Origin: Mesostigma viride
Lineage: Eukaryota > Streptophyta > Mesostigmatophyceae > Mesostigmatales > Mesostigmataceae
Reading direction: 5' to 3'
DNA length: 64,000 nt
Assembly (NCBI GenBank): GCA_009746045.1
Contig: RPFO01001186.1
Span: 32,501-96,500 of the forward strand
The position numbers and the translations under genes are program-made. The notes beneath the pieces are model-generated. The model was not told the origin of the DNA. It saw nothing but the letters and a program-made list of their open reading frames with translations, and made no database searches. Each line of letters begins with the position of its first letter. Position 1 is the stretch's first letter. This document shows, in pieces, positions 26,333-38,814 of this stretch.

Positions 26333-26978
26333 CAACCGAAGACGTGGAAAGCCCGTCAGTGTGGTGGTGACTCAGAGGGCTATACAAAGAACGCCTCACA
26401 CACACAAACGCATCTTGCAAAGACACATGTATACAACCATACCTGCATCTTCGTATATAATCTTGATTATGACTTTATCGCAAAAAAATGGCAATGCAAG
26501 CAGAGACACTCCACGGGCTCTCCATGCGCTAGGAGGAAGGCTGCAGGGTCGCACAAATCAGATCCCAACACTTCAACGTAAAATCGTGTGGGGCACGTCC
26601 TGTTTTCGCAATAAGCTTCCTAAAGCACCAATGCTCTCGGAAAGACGATGGTCGTGGGCAGCGGGATGTCTCCTGACATCGAGGCCAGAGATTAGTTCCA
26701 TCGCCAAGGTCGCTCCCCTAAAAAAATAATGAAAAACAGGCATGAGCGCAGGCTGCAGCAATGACTACTGGCATCCACTCAAACAAAGAGTTGTTGTCAG
26801 TACAGGCATTCACGCCTTAAGTTGGGTTGGCTTAAGTTGGGTTCACGCCTTCAGTTGGGTCGCAGTTGGCTGCATGGCGAACCCAACTTATTATCGATAT
26901 AACGAACCTAACTTACTGATGGCTGTACTGGAAAAAAAACCAACTTAAGGCGTGAGGGGCTTTTAGCGCGGTGTGGCA
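26333..26978. other. PFDN4 5' flank
   Basis: No gene recognised. It contains a set of short repeats around TTAAGTTGGGTT (26815-26865) whose complement CCAACTTA recurs at about 26883 and 26940, an imperfect hairpin. The promoter of PFDN4 should lie here, but no core element could be picked out. Confidence 0.45.
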
Positions 26979-27493
26979 CTGAATTTCACAGGTCGGACAA
27001 ATATAAATAAAATATGATTTAAATACTTTTGGCTGCTTACCGGTCGCCGTTGGATTAATTTAGATATTTTGGTCAAAGCCGGTTTCACCGTTGGATTAAT
27101 TTAGATAATTTGGTCAAAGCCGGTTTCGCCGTTGGATTAATCTAAATATTTTGGTCAAAACTGTTTCGCCGTTGGATTAATCTAAATATTTTGGTCAAAG
27201 CCGGTTTCGCCGTTGGATTTATCTAAATATTTTGGTCAAAACTGTTTCGCCGTTGGATTAATCCAAATATTTTTTGCCAAACGGGGTTCACCGTTGGATT
27301 AATTTAGTGGACTAAATATGCAACATTTATAAATCAAATGCGCAAATACGGCCAAATATCATTTATATTTGTCCGACCTGTGCAAGTTTAAGTGTGTGCA
27401 AATGCATTTCCCGCTCAGTTTCCTGATGGCGCGCGAGGCAGGACGCAGACGCGGCCAGTTCAGACTGAAACTGAAACTTCAGATGTTAAAGTT

Positions 27494-29448
27494 TGTAACA
27501 ACCAAATGTTACATCCAAAGTTTTCCTACTGGTGACCTTATTATGAGTTCTTGGGGACAATTATTTGGATAGTTAGGAGGCTTCGACGTATGATTGATAT
27601 ACGAAGTGTCGCGTTTGCGTGCCATATCATCCTGGACTGGTCATTACCGCTACTTGGAATGCATCCACTATCAGCAGGAATCATGTGCACATGAGATATG
27701 CCACCTGTAAAATGAGAATGAAAGGTGCGGTCCTTTATGGCACCGCCACCTTCATGACAGGCAATGCGGCCCAACCAGCCGATTCTTGAGACCATGCTTT
27801 ATCATCAAAGCAACCAAAAGACATTTCAATTCCAATGAGATACATGACGAATTACAAAGAGTGTCGAGTTGTAATGTTGTAGTTATAAGAGCAGCTGTGA
27901 GGTCCCTTGGTTGACGCCACTGCAGGCCCCTTGTGGCGGCAGTGCGCGTGTGTTCCCGACCTAGTTCCTACTGGCATTCTTGCCAACGACGACCAGGGTG
28001 CCCGAAGGCCCTGTCCCTTGTCTCGTTCTCAGTCTTACACACATTCTTAACAAAACCAATACATTGTCATATCCGTCAGTCCATCCTCATGGCAACTGAC
28101 TGCATGCAACCACTCACGGGGGCTGCTCCGGGCTGCTCGAACTATTTCACCCCATGAAGACAACAAACCAGTTGTGAGGGAGAGAAACGGACGAACAACG
28201 ACCACCATGGTTCGTTGCTCATCCTTCTATACTGCTCAAAGCTCAAGCCTGGCGGCTGGCGCCACTACGCCACTTTAGACATCAGCCAATCATAACATTG
28301 TCTAATTTCCGACAAGCTAAACTTCAAGCTTTATCTGTCAAGCGAACACAAATATACAAGGGCAAATCTATCGGCTATGCCAGGCACCGCCTGGGGCTTC
28401 CTTGCATTTGTGTCTGGTGTCCCACGTTGAAATCCTGAAATTGCACATCTGCTCAGTGCCTCGCCGGCTTGCTGCGTACCAGCATTCGGCAAACTGCCCT
28501 TGTGACGAATGTCAGTGAAATTCAGGTCCGCCCAAAAGTTCCGTCAGCAAATTCAGCGGACTTGGCGCGTGAGTACAATTGAGATCCGCGGCGTCAGTAC
28601 CGGGCCGCGGTATAGCAACCCGCACAAGGCTGCGGACGTCAGAATTACGCTAAAATCTGAATTGCGGACGTGATAGATCACGGACGCGACAGAAGGCTAA
28701 ATGAAAAAAGTTAAAACGTTAGCCTCCGACAATCTGGAGCGTCCGATGATGGATCCAACGGACGCGATAAACTCGCTAAGTTAGCGGCTCGGGTCGTCCG
28801 TACAAATACTAAATCATAAACAACCAATACAAAACAAGCAAACTACGGAAAACAAACGGGCCTGCTGAGATCTGTCGAATTATTGTTCTACCCTCATTGG
28901 TCGTGGCCTGATCCACGTGGGGTACTTTGCATGGTTTAGTTCAGCCAGTCATAGATTCTCTTTAAGACTGTCGTACCTGGTGGATCTGGTTCCAGGTCAC
29001 GGAGATTCTGTAGTGCTGGCCTTGTGCTGTGTTGTGGATTCTGAGGACAGGATCTTACCTTGAGTGATCCTCACTTTTGATTGGTTCTTTCGGGTTAGGG
29101 TTGAGCTGACTCTGTGTGCACGATGACTTTTATACTGTTTGTGGCGGCCGTGCATGTGTGCGTGTATGAGAGCTAAAGCTATGGTGTAATTCAAGTGTTT
29201 CCTTGTTCATCAATCAAACAACCCTTGCTAAAAGTCAACTATAACTTCAACAGATAGTCGACTTGGATATAACTTGTCTGTTGTGTCTAACAAGGGTGGG
29301 GACTCATTCCCTTAACTGTTGAAGATCCATCTTCATTGCTTCTCTGGACGTGAAGTTATCTGTCGCGACTCCAACCCAGGTATAAAGATCTTTTCACATC
29401 AATGTTGAAACTTAGGCTGTTGCAAACACAACATTTTTAGTCGTTACA
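27494..29448 (+). repeat. 5' LTR of the LARD-like element, interrupted
   Basis: 27494-27600 and 28858-29448 together match the 3' LTR 35569-36268. The block 27601-28857 is absent from the 3' copy. Confidence 0.9.
27601..28857. mobile_element. 1.26-kb insertion in the 5' LTR, type unknown
   Basis: Defined by comparison with the uninterrupted 3' LTR (junction at 35673-35675). No clear terminal inverted repeat or target duplication, and no significant ORF. It carries a GGACGCGA/CGGACGTGA-type short repeat region at 28640-28800. Its class cannot be assigned. Confidence 0.7.
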
Positions 29449-32400
29449 TTGGTATCGGAGGTTTCTACCTAGGTGTTGGTTGTCTTGACAGTATTAGTTC
29501 ACGGTTAACAATGGAATTCTTGCCCGACCCAGAGAGGGTACGTTATGCTGTGTGTTCGGACAGTTTTTAGAGTGTGACTCATCCTTATGTGACAGTCTTG
29601 CTCTGAGAGCTGCTTTGAGCTCACAAGTCTCTAACGTCTCCCCAGTCCGGCATGCGCGACCCATGGAGTGATGAGTAACTCGGAGACACAACCACCGTTA
29701 TCAAGTAAGAGAGTTGAAGATGCAACCACATCTTTAGCAGCTCAACGGACGACCGGTGATGAAAGGGTTTCATCATCTATACTCCCAGACGTCAACTATT
29801 TGGATTCGTGCAATATTTCATAGACAAGCGTCCTTACGTACGGGCTTTCGGCTGGCTGGCCGCATCGTGCTGAAGTCCGACCACCGCCCTGTCTGTCGTG
29901 GCTGCTGACGCCGCAGTCTCCGCCTAGCTCCAAACATCTTTATATATTAGCATTACGCAAGTATTGCTACGTTTCGAGCAGGGCAATGCGGAGTGTTGGT
30001 CCAGTAGCTCAGCAGGTCCGGCTCCAGAATCCTGCTAGGAGCTGTTTTTTTTTTTCTGCCGGCTCTGTTTTCGGCCAGGCTGACATGGCGCTACGGGTTA
30101 TGGCTGAGCCGACGCACTGTTGCTGCCGACGGCACCTATCACCCGGCTTCCGGGTTGCGGCTGCACGCACGACCACCACCGCGACCGCCTGACGACGTCG
30201 CTGTCTCAGGTTGTTTTTTTTTTCCCGATGCTGCTTTTCTTTGACGACATTGTTACGGTGTGGCTCAGCAGGTTACACCTCGTGTCTTTTGAGGGTGGCT
30301 CCGGATGAGCGGACAGTAGGGATTCATGGCTGCCTTTTTCACGCAAGGTTCCTTTTGCACTCACTTGACAATCTTTCAGGATCCTTTTCTTCCGTGCATG
30401 GGCAGCCTACCCTTGCTGTTTAACTGTGGCACGTTCTTAATTCACGCGTCGCCAAACATTTGTTTCAGTTGTGGGGGAAACTCTTCCTTTTCTTGTTGAG
30501 CAACATCATTGACAGTGGAGGCGTTCTAGGTGGAGCTTTGGTTCCTCCCACGTGGATGGTGGTTTGGTTTTGGTGGGGAGGAGAACAACGGCATCTGAGT
30601 TGTTCCCACTATCAACATGGTACTATGGATAGGGCGAGCTCCCTAGGAGTTGTCCAGAGTGGTCCAGATTGGTGGCAGCTACGTCTGGTTACCCTGAGCA
30701 ATTTTTTGCGGGGGAGTGGACATCCTGGCTGTCTGCAATGTAATTTCCAGACGGCATCACACATGCCAGGGCAGAACAACAGCAGGTACGGGGTTTCCAC
30801 TATCATACTTGGACAGCTGTGTCTAGTTACCCTGAGAAAATTTCTGCGGGGGAGTGGATATCCCAGGTCTGCCAAAGGGTTGCCAGATGCTATCATGGAG
30901 GCATATGGCATGGTAGATGCCACCACATCAGGGGACATCGGGATACCTGCAGTGGGTTGTCCCCAAAAGGGTATCACATGAGTTGGATATCCCACTGAGG
31001 TCTGCCAAAGGGTTGCCAGATGCTATCATGGAGGCATATGGCATGCATGGTAGATGCCACCACATCAGGGGACATCGGGATACCTGCAGTAGGTTGTCCC
31101 CCGGAGGGTATCACACGGGCACCCATGAGTTGCCAGGGGTCTCTTGCATGGGTTGCCCACTTGCCAGACGGTGTCCTTTGACACATGTTCCCAGAGGGGG
31201 TGGACCACTTGCTTGACAACGTCCCCTTACAAGTGGGGTGTGGGTCACTTGCCAGTTGGGGCCCTTACCTGCGCCAGACCATTGTGACCACACATTTACT
31301 TCTCCGAGGACATGATGGTTACCACTGCTTGTTGGCAGATGGCCCCTGTTGGGCCTAGGAGGTGCACTAGGACAGCAAGTATGGACACCAGGGCTGCTGT
31401 CATAGTTCTTATCTGTGAATATATCTGATATAGTTCTCAGATCAGAATTTTTGACACTGGGCAAGGCGCTTTTAGGCCCATTCTCTTGACTTTTGGGCAG
31501 TTGTGCTGGCTGTTGGACCACCTCAGGCCCTTGTCACTCCTTAGGCTTAGGAGTTCTGGCTACCTGGCACTTGGTAGTAGCCATGTTAGAGTCAGCTGTC
31601 TTGACAGGTTGGCAGTCTGTGGTTTGCCTACTAGGCAGTTTTTCTGAGTGCCATAGTGAAGGTTGCTGGCTCCTTCTTGCAGCTGATTGACGTTCAGTCC
31701 GGGAAGTTGACAGCATGTGGTCATTCTTCCAAGCAGCTTCTGGAGCCAGGCTCATTGGTGTCCGTTCCAGGCCTCCTTAAAGCAGCTTAGTCACTTCCCC
31801 ATCGCGTGACCGGCGCAAGCAGCTAGTCTTGGTTGTCCAGTCAGGCAACCGCTGTGTTGACTACCCACATGTGGGGGTGGTCCAACGCTGATTGGGCGTG
31901 GTGGCAGTAGCCTATTGGGGACTTGAGGCCAGTGGGGGATTGGTAACTTGTCAATGGCGGACATGGTGCATGGAGGCGACGCTGGAGAGTATCCTGGTGG
32001 TTGACTAGTGCTGTTGGTGGTGACTGCAAGCACTCAATGGTGGAGACTTCATCAAGCACTGCATGGTGGCCGCTGGGACTCTGGTGACTTGGGGACGCCC
32101 AAGTGACGCGTATCTGTAATGCTGGTGCCTGCTCCTGACGCTGTGTTGGGTCCTGCCTGCTGGTGGACATCAAGCCAGCCGTGTGCAGATGAGTAACCTC
32201 CTACCCTTGCTTTGCCCTGCTATGGACTTATCCTTGCTTGCATGGTGCCAGGATGGCTTGTTGTCTTGATAGTACACCATCCGCCCTTGAGCTGATTGCT
32301 TGCACAGCATGATGGTTGTATGAATAGGACTGCTTGCACGGGGGGTCTGGCATCATGTTTGCATGGGTAGGATGTCCTTGTGGGTTGGATGATGGGCGGG

Positions 32401-35400
32401 ATCAACGGAGCTACAACTGTGGGGCCGGCTGGAATCTTTGGCATGACAGTGATGACAATGGTGCCCACTCCGTTGACTCTTAATTGAGGAGTTAATTGGG
32501 AGGGTGCTGGGCGGGGGCTCACATGAGCTTAGAGGTGTGGGTTTGTTGAGGGACCCATTCAGCCCTTTACCACCCTTACAACCTGCCTCATATGCATCAG
32601 TATCCGTGGTACACTGACATTAATACCATTTGGCAGTCTACGTGGTTCACGGACATGGATACTACCTTCCATGCTTTGACTAGGGGGACATTGTTCAGTC
32701 TACTTGCTAGGGCCCTGCCAAGCTGAGGGTGTATCTGTTTGATGACTGATGGCCTCATCCAGCATACCCTTATGCTGCCCTACTTGTGCAACCTTGTCTT
32801 GGGCTCCTTCGATCCTAATGCCCACATTACCTTGCATGGTAGTGCCACCTGGATGGTTGCGGGGAGTGATGTTGTTGCTGGGGGCCCTGCCAAGCTTGAG
32901 CACATCAGTTGCCTGATTGGTGATTGCTTTCAGTTTGCTCTCAAGCTGCCCTGTATGCAACTCCGTCTTGGACACTTTGCTGTAGTGCCCATCCCATCTT
33001 TAGTCATGAGGTGCATAGGACGCCGTTATAGAGAGACCCTGCAGGCCACCAGTGGGTCAGTGGGCTGAGAGACAGGCCTCCCCCACCCTTCTCTGGTTGG
33101 CTGGGCCTCTGTCCTTATGCGTATTCCATGGCGTTTGTTCCTGCTAGGTTATGCTGTCAATCTTGGGAAGCTGATACCAGGATTATTACAGCTTATTCTA
33201 CGCAGAAGGGTGGAATTACTAGGCATGCTGGTAGTCTCCAGTTTACCAGTTATGCTGAGGGGGATTTGTGTGGGGAGCAGGGCGTGCAGGGGATTGGGCT
33301 GCGTCTAAACCTTGCATGGGGTAGCGTGTGCTACGCTTTACCAGTTGGGGCATACCGTTCATAATGCTGGTGAGGCATTACTGATCTTCTGCTATCCCTA
33401 TCAAGGCTGTGGATGGTTTCCCAGGCATCTTATGGAGAAATAGTGTGCCTTGGCTCATAAAAAGCCACTGGCTATGGGTTGAGAGTACTAGCTACTAAGG
33501 AGATGTGGCTTTACCTCACTCTACTCCTGTGGGTGCGACTGGAGGGGGGAAATTTTGTTCTGGTGGGGAGGAGATCTATGAGGATCATAGCGTGGAGACA
33601 CCTTGGGATTTCAGTTCATCTTTTCTGGGTCTCCTCATAGATCCCTGACTAGATGGTATCCTGGTTTCGCTGGCCATCGGTGGGCTATTTTGGCTGTGCT
33701 TTGTTGCATCTCCCCAACCTGCTGACGGGTACCCACTGGAGACAACCCTGTCCACGGCTTCATCATGGGCGTACTTCTGAGATAACCTTGCTCTTCATGA
33801 GGCGACCCTGTTGGCGACGTCTTCCTGCTGGATTGCTCCTGTCTCTTGGTGACTGCACTTCCACCTGGGGCGCTGTTGACGTTTCCTCGTTCCAGTTTGC
33901 GTGGACTGCCGGGTGTCAGCGGGCCTTGGACTTGCTGCAGCAGAAGCTCATGCCAGCCCTGTGTTAGGATTGAGCATTCTTGGCATCCATCCAGCCTGCT
34001 ATGACCTGATGAGCCTTGGACCCTGGCAGCCCAGTTAATTATGGGGGGTTGGCTGTATAGAGGGTTAGCCTTGCTACATGACACTATGCTTCCTGCCCTG
34101 ATCAAGCAGTGAGAGCTGTCAGTATTCATGGCATGGATCCCTGTGGATGACCCGTTATCCCTGGGAATGTCAGGCTTGTCTTCACCCGTGGACTCTAGCT
34201 GAGGGAGGGTGGTGTCCCAGAACCTGGAGTGGCCTCACCTTGTTTGGCTTAGGTGCCTTGACCCTGTTTACTCCTTCCTGGATTCATGTGGACTCATCGA
34301 ATCTGACTGGGATCTGAGTTGAGTGGGATGGACTCTTGTGGGAGTTTGGTGGGACTAAGCTGAGATGACATCCAGATCTTGGTGACCAGCTTCTGAGGAT
34401 AGTTGAGGGGATCTGAGCCTGGATGGCACATGGAGAGTGACTTCTGTGTTGTACCCCGACATATGGAGTTGTTCACCTAGGGCTTGATGCCTGGTATGAT
34501 TAAGACACGTGGTTCATGTATGCACACCAGCCTGTATGAGAGTGGCTCCCCTTTTTGTGGCTCATCTGCTGCATAGGATGTATGCATTGTCACCAGGACC
34601 TGAGTTTGATATGAGGCCTACTGAGGGGCAGGACATGCTAGCAGCCTTACCTGAGGCCTTGAAGGAGGCATTTACTCAGTTGCAGCCAGTGAGTATGGGA
34701 GAGGCTTCCTACAGGGAGCTGTTGGAGTTTCAGTTCAGAAGGGTGACTTTGATTTGGTTCCTTCTTTCTCCAGCTCAGCCAGAAGGTGTTTTCCTTTGGA
34801 GACTTCTACCTCTTTTGCAATCCCGGGTTGCCCAAGTACACTGTGGAACTTAGGGTCCGTCTGATGCCACTACGGGTGCTGGTGCCCTGATAGGTGCTAA
34901 GTGGTCTGTGGTCAAGACCTTTCTGCAGTTCTGGTGAGCGTACAGATCAGGGGTGAGCAGGCACAAGACGTCCTCTACTTGGGTGATGGACCCGGCGAGT
35001 CAGTCTGTGGTGCTCCTCTCCTGGGGCATGCTTTCGCTATGCTGTCCAGATGGTGGCAGGGGCTACTGAGACTTGCATGGTGCTGCAGGTCAGCAGGAAC
35101 TGGCCAGAGTTGGCCCACGTGGTGGAGCAGTTTCCCATGTGTGGACCCAATGGCAAGGTGGCCTGAATGGGGATTGGTATAGCCTGTGAGGAACAGGGCT
35201 GAGAAGGAAAGGGGGCTTTGGATTGTGGTGTGAGGGGGGGGATTCCAGGATGGATGATGGGGGGGCTCCATTCCAGTTCTGATGTTCCAGTCCAGAGTTC
35301 CAGAATTCCAGAATGATGACGGGATGACTTCCCGTATTGCTGTGATTATCTGGGCTTGTAGTGGATAAGGATGTGACTTGTCTTCTTTAAGCACCTGTGA

Positions 35401-35568
35401 CTAGATGTTTATGAGATAGGAGGCCCTGGCTTCAGGGATGTAAAAACCCATCTGCTTGTCCCAAGAGATGGTGGACTTCCTGTTTATTGTTGTGTTGTTC
35501 TTGTGTAGGTTGTTGTTTATTCTTCTTGGCTTCTAGGAACTGGGAGTTCCTGTCTTGAGGGGGAGATA
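29449..35568 (+). other. Internal region of the LARD-like element
   Basis: GT-rich, with no ORF above about 170 codons that looks conserved. Local direct repeats occur at 30860-31100: CTGCCAAAGGGTTGCCAGAT and GATGCCACCACATCAGGGGA each occur twice, about 120-150 bp apart. A polymerase III A-box-like TAGCTCAGCAGG lies at about 30005-30016, followed by a T run at 30047, but no matching B box was found. The possible gypsy pol relic is at 33880-33960. Confidence 0.65.
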
Positions 35569-36268
35569 TGTAACAACCAAATGTTACATCCAAAGTTTTC
35601 CTACTGGTGACCTTATTATGAGTTCTTGGGGACAATTATTTGGATAGTTAGGAGGCTTCGACGTATGATTGATATTGGGCCTGCTGAGATCTGTCGAATT
35701 ATTGTTCTACCCTCATTGGTCGTGGCCTGATCCACGTGGGGTACTTTGCATGGTTTAGTTCAGCCAGTCATAGATTCTCTTTAAGACTGTCGTACCTGGT
35801 GGATCTGGTTCCAGGTCACGGAGATTCTGTAGTGCTGGCCTTGTGCTGTGTTGTGGATTCTGAGGACAGGATCTTACCTTGAGTGATCCTCACTTTTGAT
35901 TGGTTCTTTCGGGTTAGGGTTGAGCTGACTCTGTGTGCACGATGACTTTTATACTGTTTGTGGCGGCCGTGCATGTGTGCGTGTATGAGAGCTAAAGCTA
36001 TGGTGTAATTCAAGGGTTTCCTTGTTCATCAATCAAACAACCCTTGAGTAAAAGTCAACTATAACTTCAACAGATAGTCGACTTGGATATAACTTGTCTG
36101 TTGTGTCTAACAAGGGTGGGGACTCATTCCCTTAACTGTTGAAGATCCATCTTCATTGCTTCTCTGGACGTGAAGTTATCTGTCGCGACTCCAACCCAGG
36201 TATAAAGATCTTTTCACATCAATGTTGAAACTGAGGCTGTTGCAAACACAACATTTTTAGTCGTTACA
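35569..36268 (+). repeat. 3' LTR of the LARD-like element
   Basis: 700 bp, intact, TG...CA ends, followed by the AAGTT target duplication. Confidence 0.92.
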
Positions 36269-36639
36269 AAGTTAAAGGCCCTGGCGGCACGAGTATTTAA
36301 ATATTCATTTAGATTAATTTAAATATTCAAAGCCAGTTTCACCGTTGGATTAATTTAGATATTTTGGTCAAAACTGTTTCGCCGTTGGATTAATCTAAAT
36401 ATTTTGGTCAAAGCCGATTTTGCCGTTGGATTAATCTAAATATTTTGGTCAAAACTGTTTCGCCGTTGGATTAATCTAAATATTTTGGTCAAAGCCGGTT
36501 TCACCGTTGGATTAATCTAAATATTTTTTGCCGACGGGGTTCACCGTTGGATTAATTTAGTGGACTAAATATGCAACATTTATAAATCAAATGCGCAAAT
36601 ACGGCCAAATATCATTTATATTTGTCCGACCTGTGCTGA

Positions 36640-37845
36640 ATTTTGACGGCCACGACTTCAGGGTTATGAGTTTTTTCCCGCGCCGGTGGTCCGATAGGGT
36701 TTCCGCGCCATCCAACACTAAGCATGATCTATAAAATTCACTGCAAATCTTGGTCAGTTGGGCGCTGAAATCAGTCATCATTAATTAATTAATTAATTAA
36801 TTAATTAATTAATAGACACGTGACTGCGTCACGTGAGCATAAGTCCTCAGTGGGAGGGGAACATGGGATGGAATGGATCGATGGTATAAGCTATCTAGGT
36901 CCTAGTTACAGGGGTGTGGGCACCGCGGCCCGAATCGCTATGAATGCCATACTTGGTCACACGCGGAGCCCCCACAGGCTTGGTTGGGGGTGGTCTCCTT
37001 CATCACTACTTGCCATCTATCCTTGCGCACCATCTGCAGTCATCATTGTATTATATTAATTAATTAAGAGACACGTGACTGCGTCACGTGAGCATAAGTC
37101 CGCAGTGGGAGGGGAACACGGGCTTGGCGGCGGTGCTAGTCAGCCGGCTCGAGCTCGGTGAACGGCGGGAGCTCGTTGGGGTCGGCCAGGGGTTCCGTCA
37201 GGGCTGGGTACGTGTAGTCCTGCTCAGCGGCGGGCGGCGTGCCTCCATATTACAGACAAACCAGGAGGCTGCCCGCCTCGGCGGGTGTGAGCCCGTCACG
37301 TCCGCTAGTGTACCACATGTCCATGCCGAGTCTATCACGAAAAGTCCACGACAATGGAGATATGTCACTAATTAGTTAATTAATTAATTAATGACATATC
37401 AAGGAGACAACCAGCGCAGGCCAGAAATCGGGAGAATCCGGACCATGGTAGCTCGAGCCTGCCGTTATCTTGTCCGCGTGTTCGAGTCGTTCAGGATGAT
37501 GAAGATGAATGGTGATGGAAATGTGTATCCTTGTGCATTGAAATTATGGCTGGCTTACGTGTAGAGCGACTAGATGACCTAGACGGTGGGGCCGGAAACA
37601 GCATGCTTGATCAGGGCGTGTGTTTCGAGCCTAACTGGAGGTATATATATTAGTTGCATGCCTATCTCACCTCCGTAATCTATCATTCTCAATGAATATA
37701 TATTATAAAAATATTATGACTTACAGCCCACACCCCTGTAACTAGGACCTAGATAGCTTATACCATCCATTCCATCCCATGTTCCCCCCCCACTGAGGAC
37801 TTATGCTCACGTGACGCAGTCACGTGTATATTAATTAATTAATTA
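36640..37845. repeat. Mosaic of LINE-derived fragments with TTAA tracts
   Basis: Pieces in order: (TTAA)n at 36779-36812, then a copy of 18170-18385. Next, at about 37040-37240, a second (TTAA) end followed by sequence like 22785-22895, then sequence like 18389-18485. The block 37395-37640 is shared with 43885-44085 and partly with 23015-23170. Finally 37725-37840 is a reverse-oriented copy of 18160-18260. The order differs from that in the LINE, so this is a scrambled or template-switched product. Confidence 0.7.
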
Positions 37846-38547
37846 ATGACTTTATACAGCAGAGTTCACAACTTCAAGCTGTTGGGGAGCTGGCTTCCTG
37901 ACACCGCCGACGATGTGGACACCCGCATCGGCCTTGCCTGGGCCAAGCTCCGTTCGCTCACACCCTACTGGCGCTCGAAGGGCCTGGACGGGCACCGCAA
38001 GCGCATGCTCTTCAAGGTCCTCGTCCTCACGGTGCTCACGTATGGCGCCGAGGCGTGGACCCTCCCACCCAAACTGGCAGCTCGGCTCGACGGCACAGTT
38101 TACAGGATGCTCCGGCAGGTCCTTAATGTAGGTTTTTCCGAGCGTCCGTCATCAGAGTCTCTGTATCATGGCATGCCTCGTGTTTCGGACGAGATTAGGC
38201 AGCGTAGGATAGCATTTGTAGGACACCTTGCCCGCACCAGCCAGGTCGACACCACCCTTGGTCTGGCCGGCCCCCAGCGGCTTGGACAGCCAGGGCGGCA
38301 CATTCTGACCTGGCCTGGCCCCAAGGACATTCCCAAAAGGGTAGGGAAACCTGTCACCAACTACGTTCAGATGTTGCTGGACGACCTAGTGGTCCCAGCC
38401 CAGTTTGAGCACCGCATCCACTCTCTCTCCCGTCTTTGGACTGCCATGCAGGACAAGACGCGGTGGAAGAAGATTGTCAAGGCGCACACGCCCGACCCTG
38501 TGGGCAAGCCACCTCCCCCCAAGCGGAGGAGGCGTTTTGATGAGTAG
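37846..38547 (+). CDS. LINE ORF2 C-terminal domain, 5'-truncated
   Basis: An open frame of 233 codons corresponds to the region after the reverse transcriptase core in LINE-type ORF2: FKLLGSWLPDTADDVDTRIG, then a helical region with LTYGAEAWTLPP and RIAFVGHLARTSQVD, and a basic end KRRRRFDE before TAG. The same protein text is recognisable, decayed, at 18290-19000 (minus) and 38815-39180. The upstream catalytic part is missing and the frame begins next to a (TTAA)n end, so this is a 5'-truncated copy. It is unlikely to make a functional protein. Confidence 0.75.
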   Translation: MTLYSRVHNFKLLGSWLPDTADDVDTRIGLAWAKLRSLTPYWRSKGLDGHRKRMLFKVLVLTVLTYGAEAWTLPPKLAARLDGTVYRMLRQVLNVGFSERPSSESLYHGMPRVSDEIRQRRIAFVGHLARTSQVDTTLGLAGPQRLGQPGRHILTWPGPKDIPKRVGKPVTNYVQMLLDDLVVPAQFEHRIHSLSRLWTAMQDKTRWKKIVKAHTPDPVGKPPPPKRRRRFDE

Positions 38548-38810
38548 GGTAGTTAGGATTTTCTAGATAGAGTTAGGATAGTTCGATCACGCGGCTTCCT
38601 CCACCCCATCCATCATGAAATATGTGCTACATGACCTCCCCACGGAGGCATGTTATAATTTAATTTAATTTAATTTTTTTTTACAGCAGAGTGAAATCAC
38701 TCAAACCATTTGAAGCAAACGCCCATGTATAAACCTATATATATTATAAATATATAATTACTTACAGCAGACCTATAAACCTATATAGATAGATAGATAG
38801 ATAGATAGAC
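38548..38810 (+). other. LINE 3' UTR and AT-rich junction
   Basis: After the stop the sequence holds ATGACCTCCCCACGGAGGCA, then (AATTT)n and a T run at about 38650-38680, probably the LINE 3' tail. A GATA microsatellite is at 38784-38808. Confidence 0.6.
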
Positions 38811-38814
38811 CATT

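Larger units (their letters stand above)
27494..36268 (+). mobile_element. Large LTR retrotransposon without intact genes (LARD-like)
   Basis: The LTRs start TGTAACAACC and end GTCGTTACA: 5' LTR 27494-29448 (split by 1257 bp) and 3' LTR 35569-36268 (700 bp). Target duplication AAGTT at 27489-27493 and 36269-36273. Primer site TGGTATCGGAGG follows the 5' LTR, and polypurine GAGGGGGAGATA precedes the 3' LTR. The internal 6.1 kb is GT-rich and has no intact gag or pol. A short frame near 33880-33960 reads FAWTAGCQRALDLL, like the Ty3/gypsy reverse transcriptase-RNase H junction, suggesting a decayed pol. The LTRs differ by only a few bases, so the element moved recently although it encodes nothing intact. 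Confidence 0.88.
26987..36635. mobile_element. hAT-like TIR element split by an LTR retrotransposon
   Basis: The ends are CACAGGTCGGACAAATATAA at 26987 and its reverse complement ending at 36635. The 8-bp duplication CTGAATTT lies outside both ends (26979-26986 and 36636-36643), the size expected for hAT elements. Removing the LTR element leaves about 0.87 kb with no transposase, so it is MITE-like. Inside are two arrays of a roughly 40-bp unit containing CGTTGGATTAATTTAGATAT (about 27045-27310 and 36335-36560). The right terminus also occurs internally at 27361-27382, so the right half is duplicated. Confidence 0.8.

Noticed and set aside
29990-30056. tRNA or polymerase III gene starting GGTCCAGTAGCTCAGCAGG
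   Set aside because: A good A box, but no B box or cloverleaf before the T run.
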